Below, piece by piece: positions 57,639 through 64,000 of a stretch of DNA of 64,000 bases (position 1 is the first letter of the stretch; the number at the start of each line of letters is the position of its first letter). Below the pieces are notes generated by a model. That model worked only from the letters and a program-made list of their open reading frames with translations. It was not told the DNA's origin and did not search any database. This stretch comes from Streptomyces sp. B3I8 (GTDB lineage: Bacteria; Actinomycetota; Actinomycetes; Streptomycetales; Streptomycetaceae): positions 6,957,501-7,021,500 of the forward strand of contig NZ_JAUSYN010000002.1 of NCBI RefSeq assembly GCF_030816915.1, in the 5' to 3' direction. Position numbers and translations under genes: made by a program.

Positions 57639-58934
57639 ATGGCACGGACCTCCCTCCTCACGCGCTCACCCTTCGCGCCCTCTTTCTGGCGCAGCCCCGT
57701 GCGCGGCACCCGGTTCACCGCGCTGCTCGGTGTCGTCCTGCTCGGCGGTATCACCCTGCTGTTCGTGACCGGGCTGCTGTCGTACGCCGCCTACAACCCG
57801 AACCTCGCGGCGGTCAACGACAAGACCCCGGACAAGGGCATCCTCGGCTTCTACCTCTTCGACTGGCCCACCGACCCGCCCTGGCTCTACCGGCTCACCC
57901 AGGGCATCCACGTCACCCTCGGCGTCACCCTGATCCCGGTGCTGCTCGCCAAGCTCTGGTCGGTGGTGCCGAAGCTGTTCACGCTGCCACCCGCACGTTC
58001 CCTCGCCCACGCGCTGGAGCGGCTCTCCCTGCTGCTCCTGGTCGGCGGCGCGCTGTTCGAGTTCACCACGGGCGTGCTCAACATCCAGCTCGACTACGTC
58101 TTCCCCGGCTCCTTCTACCCGCTGCACTTCTACGGGGCGTGGGTCTTCTTCGCCGCGTTCCTCACGCACGCGATACTGCGCACCCCGACCGCCCTGCGCA
58201 ACCTGCGCCGCATGCGCGATTCCGCCGACGGGGTCGGCAAGCCCGCTGAGTCCGCTGAGGTCGGCGGAACCGGTGAGCCGGACGAGTTGGCCGCGTCCGC
58301 CCCCGCCGACCCCACCGTGTCCCGGCGCGGCGCGCTCGGCCTGGTCGGCGGCGCGTCGCTGCTGCTGTTCGCCACCTCGGCCGGCCGCAGCTTCGACGGA
58401 CCCCTGCGGCGCACCGCACTCCTCGCCCCGCACGGCGGAGCCGAGCCGGGCGGCGGTCCCGGCGGCTTCCAGATCAACAAGACGGCGGCCTACGCGGGCA
58501 TCTCGACGGCGGAGACCGACGCGGAGGCCTGGCGGCTGGTCGTCACCGGACGCACCGGCACCGTCCGGCTGACCCGGGCCGCACTGCGCGACATGCCCCT
58601 GCACAGCTCCGCCCTGCCGATCGCGTGCGTGGAGGGGTGGTCGACCTCCGACCAGTGGTGGCGCGGCGTGCGGCTGCGCGACCTCGCCGCGCTCGTCGGG
58701 TACGAGGACCCGCCGGACGTGTTCGTCGAGTCGCTCCAGCGGCACGGCTCCTTCCGCCACGCGGCGCTGCGCGCCAACCAGGTGGTCGACCCGCGCTCCC
58801 TGCTCGCCCTCGACGTCAACGGTGAGGAATTGACGCCCGATCACGGCTACCCGGCGCGCGTGATCGTGTCCGCGGCACCCGGTGTGCTCAACACCAAGTG
58901 GGTGTCCCGCCTGACCTTCGGAGGTGTGAAGTGA
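57639..58934 (+). CDS. Membrane cytochrome-like domain fused to sulfite-oxidase-type molybdopterin domain
   Basis: A 431-residue fusion. Residues 1-190 hold four to five helices with histidines (TQGIHVTLGV, HFYGAWVFFAAFLTH) that suit a b-type haem domain. After an Ala/Glu-rich linker and a second hydrophobic, Tat-like segment (SRRGALGLVGGASLLLFATSAG, about 227-248), residues about 280-430 form an oxidoreductase molybdopterin domain. The Mo-ligand cysteine lies in LPIACVEGWS, followed by WWRGVRLRDL. It probably reduces or oxidises a small extracytoplasmic substrate using quinone-linked electrons. No clear ribosome-binding site precedes ATG 57639. It overlaps the next gene by 4 nt. Confidence 0.85.
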   Translation: MARTSLLTRSPFAPSFWRSPVRGTRFTALLGVVLLGGITLLFVTGLLSYAAYNPNLAAVNDKTPDKGILGFYLFDWPTDPPWLYRLTQGIHVTLGVTLIPVLLAKLWSVVPKLFTLPPARSLAHALERLSLLLLVGGALFEFTTGVLNIQLDYVFPGSFYPLHFYGAWVFFAAFLTHAILRTPTALRNLRRMRDSADGVGKPAESAEVGGTGEPDELAASAPADPTVSRRGALGLVGGASLLLFATSAGRSFDGPLRRTALLAPHGGAEPGGGPGGFQINKTAAYAGISTAETDAEAWRLVVTGRTGTVRLTRAALRDMPLHSSALPIACVEGWSTSDQWWRGVRLRDLAALVGYEDPPDVFVESLQRHGSFRHAALRANQVVDPRSLLALDVNGEELTPDHGYPARVIVSAAPGVLNTKWVSRLTFGGVK

Positions 58935-59431
58935 GGACGATCGGACCGCGACCGCGACTGCTACCGCGACTGCGACGGCGTGTGCCTGCCCTCGGCAGCC
59001 CGCTTCAACTGGCGCTGCTCGTCTGTTCGTTCGCGCTCGCCGGCTATGCGGGGACGCGGCTGCTGACGGGGGACCGGTTCGGGATCGTGCTGTGGTTCGT
59101 GGGCGCCGCCCTGCTGCACGACCTGGTCCTGCTGCCGCTGTACGCGGGGCTCGACCGCGCCGCCGTACGGGCGTTCGGAGCGGTCGGCCGCCGGGAGTGG
59201 GCCGGATACGTACGCGTACCGGCCGCACTCTCCGGGCTTCTGCTGCTGGTGTGGTTCCCGCTGATCGGTGGTCGGACGGCGGACCGCTACCGGTCCGCCA
59301 CCGCGCTGTCGGCCGACGGGTTCCTCGGCCGCTGGCTGCTGATCACCGCTGTCCTGTTCGGCGGCAGCGCGCTGCTGTTGCTGCTGCGGCTGCGCAGGGC
59401 GACGAAGCGGCGCCCGTCGGCCGAGAACTGA
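58931..59431 (+). CDS. Small membrane protein coupled to the molybdopterin oxidoreductase
   Basis: A 166-residue protein with a basic N-terminus and four predicted helices (LQLALLVCSFALAGYAG, IVLWFVGAALLHDLVLLPLY, YVRVPAALSGLLLLVWFPLI, WLLITAVLFGGSALLLLL). I do not recognise the family. GTG 58931 overlaps the stop of the oxidoreductase gene (GTGA), so it is co-translated and may be a membrane partner. Its 3' end overlaps the converging methyltransferase frame by 145 bp. Confidence 0.75.
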   Translation: MRTIGPRPRLLPRLRRRVPALGSPLQLALLVCSFALAGYAGTRLLTGDRFGIVLWFVGAALLHDLVLLPLYAGLDRAAVRAFGAVGRREWAGYVRVPAALSGLLLLVWFPLIGGRTADRYRSATALSADGFLGRWLLITAVLFGGSALLLLLRLRRATKRRPSAEN

Positions 59432-60156
59432 CCGGCGGGCCGCCAGCCCGCGCGGGCGGCGTACCGGAGCAGCGCCGGTGCGCCGAGCCGGGCCCACGGG
59501 AACGGAGCGCCGGGCGGTTCGGCGGCGCCGCCCGCGCCGTACGGCTCCCGCACCAGGCGGACGTAGGCCCGCTCGTCGACGTCCGCCGCGGGCACCGTCT
59601 CGGTGAGCAACAGGCCCCCGGGGCGAACCAGTTCACCCATCCTGGTGAGGAGGGTGACGGGGTCGCCGCCGATGCCGACGTTGCCGTCGACGAGCAGCGC
59701 GGTGCCCCAGCGCCCCTCGTCCGGGAGCGGCTCGAACACCGAGCGGCGCAGCGCGTGTCCGCCGAGCCGGAGCGTGCGGGCCACGGCCGCCTCGCTGACG
59801 TCGATCCCGAGCGCGGTCCCGCCCCTCGCCGACAGTGCGGCCACCAGCCGACCCGGGCCGCAGCCGACGTCGAGCACCGGGCCCTCGCAGCGCCGCAGCA
59901 CCTTCTCGTCGGCCGCGTCGGCCGCCGCGCACCAGCGTTCCACCTCCAGCGGCAGCAGCCACCCGTCGGAGCGGCGCAGGAAGAGGGGGCCGCGTCCGGT
60001 GCGCAGGGCCTCGGCGTACGGGTCCGCCGACCAGGAGGCCGGGGAACCCCGGTACGAAGAGGGGAGCGTACGGGCGGGGCGGGGCGTCGGGGCGACCGTC
60101 CCGGCCGGGACGGTGGCGGTGGCGGTGGGCGGGTTCGCCGGGCGTGCGGTCGTCAT
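59287..60156 (-). CDS. Class I SAM-dependent methyltransferase with an overrun tail
   Basis: A 289-residue methyltransferase. SAM motif I is VLDVGCGPGRLVAAL (about 95-109) with GTALGIDVSEAAVAR following. LVDGNVGIGGDP and LLLTETVPAADVDERAYVRL are later conserved parts. The fold should end near RFVALRS, yet the frame runs about 38 residues further across the end of the converging membrane-protein gene. It starts at ATG 60156 in a 4-nt overlap (ATGA) with the DUF2064 gene, so the two are translated together. Confidence 0.82.
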   Translation of the reverse strand: MTTARPANPPTATATVPAGTVAPTPRPARTLPSSYRGSPASWSADPYAEALRTGRGPLFLRRSDGWLLPLEVERWCAAADAADEKVLRRCEGPVLDVGCGPGRLVAALSARGGTALGIDVSEAAVARTLRLGGHALRRSVFEPLPDEGRWGTALLVDGNVGIGGDPVTLLTRMGELVRPGGLLLTETVPAADVDERAYVRLVREPYGAGGAAEPPGAPFPWARLGAPALLRYAARAGWRPAGQFSADGRRFVALRSRSSNSSALPPNRTAVISSQRPRNPSADSAVADR

Positions 60157-60914
60157 CGGGCGTCGCCCCGCACGGACCGGGGGGCGGCGGCGGCCCGTGC
60201 GGGGCGCCGGTCGGCCGGCGCCACCGGGTCCGGCCGATCCGGGTCCGGCCGATACCGGTCTGGCCGGTCCGTGCCCGAACCCGTCGTGAGACGCCCGAAC
60301 TCGGCGGCGAAACGGCTGCCCGGAGCCGCCGCGGCGACCGCACGGGCGTCGGCGGCCGTGTCGACGTCGCGCAGCGGGGGCAGCGCACGCACCCGCAGCC
60401 CCGCGCGGAGCAGCCGGTCGCGCTGGACCGCGCCCGTGCGCGCCGTCGACATCGGCACCCCGCGCACCAGCGCCGGGTCGGGCGCGGCGAGACCCAGCGC
60501 CCAGAAACCACCGTCCTCGGCGAGCCCGAGGTACGCGTCGCAGTCGTCGAGGTCGACCGTGAGGAGCGCGGGTGTCACCTGGGGCGTGTCCATGCCGATG
60601 AGCAGGGCCGGGCCCCGGCACTGCGCGAAGGCCGCCGCCAGCCGCTCGTCCAGACCGCCCGCGCACTGCGGTACGACCTCGAAGCCGGGCGGGAGCCACG
60701 GCCCCGGCCGTCCGTCGAGGACCAGGACGCGCCGGGCGGCCGGGGCCGCCGCCACCGCGTGCAGGGTGTCGGCGAGCGCGGCCTCGGCCAGGGCGGCCGC
60801 CTGCTCGGGGGTGAACGGCGGCGTCAGCCGGGTCTTCACCCGGCCCGGCCGGGGCTCCTTGGCGATGACGAGCAACGTCGGCGGGGACGTGGGAGACGGC
60901 GGGGACGGTGTCAT
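60153..60914 (-). CDS. DUF2064 (TIGR04282-type) glycosyltransferase-like protein
   Basis: A 253-residue GT-A-fold protein. LLVIAKEPRPGRVKTRLTPPFTPEQAAALAEA at the N-terminus and LLIGMDTPQVTP and LGLAEDGGFWALGL in the middle are the DUF2064 signatures. Relatives are linked to arsenosugar or other small-molecule glycosylation. The last 50 residues are Arg/Pro/Asp-rich. It lies between GT2 and the methyltransferase, with 4-nt overlaps on both sides. The three form one operon that likely builds or modifies one glycosylated product. Confidence 0.82.
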   Translation of the reverse strand: MTPSPPSPTSPPTLLVIAKEPRPGRVKTRLTPPFTPEQAAALAEAALADTLHAVAAAPAARRVLVLDGRPGPWLPPGFEVVPQCAGGLDERLAAAFAQCRGPALLIGMDTPQVTPALLTVDLDDCDAYLGLAEDGGFWALGLAAPDPALVRGVPMSTARTGAVQRDRLLRAGLRVRALPPLRDVDTAADARAVAAAAPGSRFAAEFGRLTTGSGTDRPDRYRPDPDRPDPVAPADRRPARAAAAPRSVRGDAR

Positions 60915-61768
60915 CGTGACGTACCTTCCTGCGCGGTGCGGCCCGCCTCCGCGGCGTGCCCGGTCTCCGGAACGTGGCCCGTCTCCGGCGTGTGGCCCGT
61001 CTCCGGGGCGGGGGCGGGCTCCGCGGCGTGGCGCGCCGGCGGTTCGGCGAGGACGCGGCGCATGTCGTGCACCGCCTGCCAGGTGCCGCGCCAGGTGCCG
61101 GTCACCTTCGAGACGCCGGTGCGCGGCAGGTACGGCACGTCGTGCTCGGCGACCCGCCAGCCGGCGTCGGCCGCGCGGACCACCATCTGCAGCGGATAGC
61201 CGCTGCGCCGGTCGGTGAGGCCGAGGCCCAGCAGCGCCTCGCGGCGGGCGGCGCGCAGCGGGCCGAGGTCGCGCAGCCGCAGCCCGGTGCGTCGGCGCAG
61301 CATCCGGGAGAGCGCCAGGTTGCCGGCCCGGGCGTGGGCGGGCCAGGCACCCGGCCCCTGCGGCCGGCGCCGGCCGAGCACCAGGTCGGCCCCGCCCGCG
61401 CGCACCTCGCGCACGAACGGGACCAGAAGCGAGGGGTCCAGCGAGGCGTCGCAGTCGCAGAAGCAGACGATGTCGGCGGTGGCCGCCACCAGCCCCGCGT
61501 GGCAGGCGGCGCCGAAACCGCGGCGCGCCTCGCGCACCACCGTGGCGCCGTGCGCGGCGGCGATCTCGGCCGAGCCGTCGGTGGAACCGTTGTCCACCAC
61601 CACGGCGCGCCAGCCCGGCGGGATGCGTCGCAGCACCCACGGCAGGGCCTCGGCCTCGTTCAGACAGGGCAGGACCACGTCGACGTTCACATCGACGTTG
61701 AAGTCGACGTCCGCGGCGCCGGGCGGCGGGTCGTCCGGGGCGGGGGAGGGGGAAGAAGGGGTCGTCAC
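60911..61768 (-). CDS. GT2-family glycosyltransferase
   Basis: A 285-residue GT-A glycosyltransferase. VVLPCLNEAEALPWVLRRIP (about 32-51), VVVDNGSTDGSAEIA and the metal-site DCDASLDP (about 113-120) are typical of the DPM1/WecA-associated GT2 group. The C-terminal tail has repeats of PETGH. I take GTG 61768, with GTGAGG upstream; another in-frame GTG lies 9 nt before it. First gene of the operon with the DUF2064 gene and the methyltransferase. It is divergent from the two-component system. Confidence 0.85.
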   Translation of the reverse strand: MTTPSSPSPAPDDPPPGAADVDFNVDVNVDVVLPCLNEAEALPWVLRRIPPGWRAVVVDNGSTDGSAEIAAAHGATVVREARRGFGAACHAGLVAATADIVCFCDCDASLDPSLLVPFVREVRAGGADLVLGRRRPQGPGAWPAHARAGNLALSRMLRRRTGLRLRDLGPLRAARREALLGLGLTDRRSGYPLQMVVRAADAGWRVAEHDVPYLPRTGVSKVTGTWRGTWQAVHDMRRVLAEPPARHAAEPAPAPETGHTPETGHVPETGHAAEAGRTAQEGTSR

Positions 61769-61792
61769 GGCCCTCACCCTACGAATCCGAAA

Positions 61793-61802
61793 GGGATATC
61801 CC
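61793..61802. promoter_or_regulatory. Small palindrome in the divergent GT2/response-regulator region
   Basis: GGGATATCCC is a perfect 10-bp palindrome about 25 bp upstream of the GT2 start and 79 bp upstream of the response regulator. Flanking words ACGAAT and ACGAAA repeat about 36 bp apart. Possible operator of the adjacent response regulator, but weak. Confidence 0.35.
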
Positions 61803-61880
61803 GGACATCGGCTCCTTACGAAACAGGGACGTCGCAGGCCGTCGGCGTCACCGCGGGCGACGCGGTGGGAGGCTGGTCGC

Positions 61881-62729
61881 ATGCGACAGCCCAACGAGTC
61901 CCCGGCCCCCGAAGCGGCACCGCCGGACGCCACCGGAGCCCGGATCCTGGTCGTGGACGACGACCCCACCGTCTCGGAGGTCGTCTCCGGATACCTGGAC
62001 CGCGCGGGTTACGTGGTGGACCGCGCCGAGGACGGCCCGGCCGCACTCGTCCGGGCCGCCGCGCACCGGCCCGACCTGGTCGTCCTCGACCTGATGCTGC
62101 CCGGAATGGACGGACTGGAGGTGTGCCGCCGGCTGCGGGAGCGCGGACCGGTGCCCGTCGTCATGCTGACCGCGCGCGGCGACGAGGACGACCGCATCCT
62201 CGGTCTCGAAGTGGGTGCGGACGACTACGTCACCAAGCCGTTCAGCCCGCGCGAACTGGTTCTGCGCGTGCAGTCGGTGCTGCGCCGCACGCGGCCCGGG
62301 CCGCAGACGCGCCCGCTGTCCGCGGCGGGCCTCGTCCTGGACCCCGCGGCCCGGCGTGCCACCAAGAACGGCGTCGAACTCGCCCTCACATTGCGGGAGT
62401 TCGACCTTCTGGCATTTCTGCTCGCCCACCCCCGGCAGGTCTTCGGCCGGGAGGAACTGATGCGCGAGGTGTGGGGCTGGGACTTCGGTGACCTGTCCAC
62501 CGTCACGGTCCATGTCCGGCGACTGCGGGGCAAGGTGGAGGACGATCCCGCCCGCCCCCTGCTGATCCAGACGGTGTGGGGCGTGGGATACCGCTTCGAG
62601 CCCACGGGGACGACGGGGACGGGCCCGGCCGGGAACCGGGGCACCTTCGAGAACGCGGGTGCCTTCGAAGGCACGGGCACGGTCACGGGTACGGATGCCG
62701 CGTCCGAAGGGAGCGCCGGTCGTGCGTGA
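61881..62729 (+). CDS. OmpR/PhoB-type response regulator
   Basis: A 282-residue response regulator. The receiver domain (about 20-135) has the acidic pair in ILVVDDDPTVSE, phospho-acceptor Asp in LVVLDLMLPGMDG (about 70), the switch Thr in VVMLTARG, and Lys in YVTKPFSP (about 120). The winged-helix DNA-binding domain (about 150-248) ends with VHVRRLRGKVEDDP and VWGVGYRFEP. A Thr/Gly-rich tail of about 30 residues follows. ATG 61881 has GGGAGG upstream. The 3' end overlaps the kinase by 8 nt. Confidence 0.93.
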   Translation: MRQPNESPAPEAAPPDATGARILVVDDDPTVSEVVSGYLDRAGYVVDRAEDGPAALVRAAAHRPDLVVLDLMLPGMDGLEVCRRLRERGPVPVVMLTARGDEDDRILGLEVGADDYVTKPFSPRELVLRVQSVLRRTRPGPQTRPLSAAGLVLDPAARRATKNGVELALTLREFDLLAFLLAHPRQVFGREELMREVWGWDFGDLSTVTVHVRRLRGKVEDDPARPLLIQTVWGVGYRFEPTGTTGTGPAGNRGTFENAGAFEGTGTVTGTDAASEGSAGRA

Positions 62730-63834
62730 CACGCTGCTCATCCTCCTGTTCGCCTTCCTCGGCGCGGCCTCGGCCGGGCTGCTCGGACTCGGCGCGCTGT
62801 GGCTGCTGCGCCGCCGTTCGCTCACCGCCTCCGTGGCTGTCGTCGCCGCCGTCGCCGTCGGGGCGATGCTCGCCGGCACCCTCGTGGTGGCCCAGGCCAT
62901 GTTCCTGTCCGCGCACGACCTCTCCGTCGTCACCACGGTCGTCGCGATGGCCGCCGTCGTCTCCCTGGCCACCGCCCTGCTGCTGGGCCGCTGGGTGGTC
63001 GCCCGCAGCCGTGAACTCGCCCTCGCAGCACGCTCGTTCGGCGACGGTGGCGACTTCGCCGCACCCGCGAGCCCGGGCACGGCCGAGCTCGCCGAGGTCA
63101 GCCGCGAACTCGCCGCCACCAGCGCGAAACTCGCCCGCTCGCGGGAACGGGAGCGGGCCCTGGAGTCCTCCCGCCGCGAACTCGTCGCCTGGATCTCGCA
63201 CGACCTGCGCACCCCGCTCGCCGGACTGCGCGCCATGGCCGAGGCACTGGAGGACGGGGTGGTCGCCGACCCCGACCGCTATCTGCGGCAGATCCGCACC
63301 GAGGTGGAGCGCCTCAACGGCATGGTGGGAGACCTCTTCGAACTCTCCCGCATTCACGCGGGCGCGCTGGCGCTGTCGCCGTCGCGGATGTCGGTGTACG
63401 ACCTCGTCGGCGACGCCCTCGCCGGGGCGGATCCGCTCGCCCGTGAGCACGGGGTACGGCTCGTGGGGGACCGCATCGAGGCGGTGCCGGTGGAGGTCGA
63501 CGGCAAGGAGATGAGCCGTGTCCTGGGCAATCTGCTCGTCAACGCGATCCGGCGGACACCGGCGGACGGAACGGTCGCGGTGGCGGCGGAACGGTCGGGG
63601 GACGGGGTGGTGCTGTCGGTCACGGACGCGTGCGGGGGAATTCCGGAGGAGGAACTGCCGCGCGTGTTCGACACGGGATGGCGCGGGACCGACGCGCGGA
63701 CACCTCCGGCGGGCGCCGGGCTGGGCCTCGCCATCGTCCGGGGCATCGTGGAGGCGCATCGGGGCAGGGCGGAGGTGCGGAACGTGGTGGGCGGCTGCCG
63801 GTTCGAGGTGACGTTGCCGGTGGTGGGCGTCTAG
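62722..63834 (+). CDS. Sensor histidine kinase, partner of the upstream regulator
   Basis: A 370-residue membrane kinase. Three N-terminal helices (residues 1-95) have very short loops, so it likely senses the membrane or a partner protein rather than a soluble ligand outside. HAMP-like and coiled-coil linker, about 95-155. The H box is WISHDLRTPLAGLRAM (His at about 161). The ATP-binding domain has VLGNLLVNAIRRTP, DACGGIPEEELPRVFD and GAGLGLAIVRGIVEAH. GTG 62722 starts within the end of the response-regulator gene, behind AAGGGAG. Confidence 0.92.
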   Translation: MRDTLLILLFAFLGAASAGLLGLGALWLLRRRSLTASVAVVAAVAVGAMLAGTLVVAQAMFLSAHDLSVVTTVVAMAAVVSLATALLLGRWVVARSRELALAARSFGDGGDFAAPASPGTAELAEVSRELAATSAKLARSRERERALESSRRELVAWISHDLRTPLAGLRAMAEALEDGVVADPDRYLRQIRTEVERLNGMVGDLFELSRIHAGALALSPSRMSVYDLVGDALAGADPLAREHGVRLVGDRIEAVPVEVDGKEMSRVLGNLLVNAIRRTPADGTVAVAAERSGDGVVLSVTDACGGIPEEELPRVFDTGWRGTDARTPPAGAGLGLAIVRGIVEAHRGRAEVRNVVGGCRFEVTLPVVGV

Positions 63835-63925
63835 GGCCCGCCCCGGCCCCCGCCTGCCTCCCGGCGCGCCCCTCGACCGGCCCCGGCGGGCGTGCGCCCC
63901 GACAGGCCGCGGCCCCCGGGCGCCG

Positions 63926-64000
63926 GTACGAACTCCCGCGCTCCTGCGGGCGCCCGTGCGAACTCCCGCACTCCTTCACGCCCGTGCGAACTCCCGCACT
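63926..64000. repeat. Tandem repeat at the window's right end
   Basis: Three copies of a 28-30-bp unit beginning GTACGAACTCCCGC or GTGCGAACTCCCGC start at 63926, 63956 and 63984 and continue past the window. They lie after the histidine kinase gene. The gap 63835-63925 has no gene. Confidence 0.9.

Noticed and set aside
63926..64000. CRISPR array
   Set aside because: The units are adjacent tandem repeats without unique spacers, and no cas genes are present.

Overview
This window reads as a chromosomal segment of a Streptomyces, or a very close actinomycete. Base composition is very GC-rich and codons end almost always in G or C. Two genes carry the rare TTA (bldA-type) leucine codon. The gene families are typical of the genus: SpoIIE-type phosphatases, an RsbW-like kinase, a SigB-type sigma factor, a DUF574-type methyltransferase, an SPW-repeat protein, and a second set of cytochrome oxidase and cytochrome b genes. 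No tRNA, rRNA, CRISPR array or intact insertion sequence was seen.

Layout. 0.2-1.3 kb: two closely related MarR regulators, tail to tail. 1.7-3.2 kb: a three-gene operon that looks like the remnant of an actinobacterial [NiFe]-hydrogenase locus (C-terminal Fe-S piece of a small subunit, NifU-like protein, DUF5947). 3.3-9.2 kb: signalling genes (HTH/flavin-type protein, anti-sigma-like kinase, methyltransferase, GAF-SpoIIE phosphatase), then an MGDG-synthase-like glycosyltransferase and a secreted lamin-tail protein. 9.5-31.9 kb: one 22-kb operon of YbaB-like protein, WXG100 protein, a 6,498-residue giant protein, an SseB-like type VII-associated protein and a membrane-anchored ricin-type lectin, closed by a 46-bp perfect palindrome. 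31.9-38.1 kb: a Tat-exported GH106 rhamnosidase with a LacI-type operator, and a secreted M4 metalloprotease. 38.2-41.9 kb: an MFS transporter with LigI- and LigJ-like hydrolases of protocatechuate 4,5-cleavage. 42.0-48.1 kb: hemerythrin, a lone cytochrome b, an SPW protein, a PepSY lipoprotein, CtaF and CtaD. 48.5-53.4 kb: a SigB-type sigma factor whose frame runs without a stop into a glucose dehydrogenase, a PAS-GAF-SpoIIE phosphatase and an isochorismatase-like hydrolase. 53.5-55.9 kb: a MITE-like element, then a MarR regulator divergent from a 14-TM exporter. 56.1-63.8 kb: a membrane glycosyltransferase-like protein, a molybdopterin oxidoreductase fused to a membrane cytochrome-like domain, an overlapping methyltransferase/DUF2064/GT2 operon and a two-component system.

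The most striking item is the giant type VII-linked protein. It carries two tandem copies of an approximately 1,085-residue module, each with a conserved His and Cys 47 residues apart (a clan CD/CHAT-like arrangement). Near its C-terminus it has a catalytically dead OTU-like domain followed by an apparently intact one. The first gene of its operon has a TTA codon at position 12, which could tie expression to bldA and development. The genes for the type VII secretion apparatus itself are not in the window.

Limits: domain calls rest on motif recognition by eye, without database searches. Exact domain borders, especially within the giant protein, are approximate.
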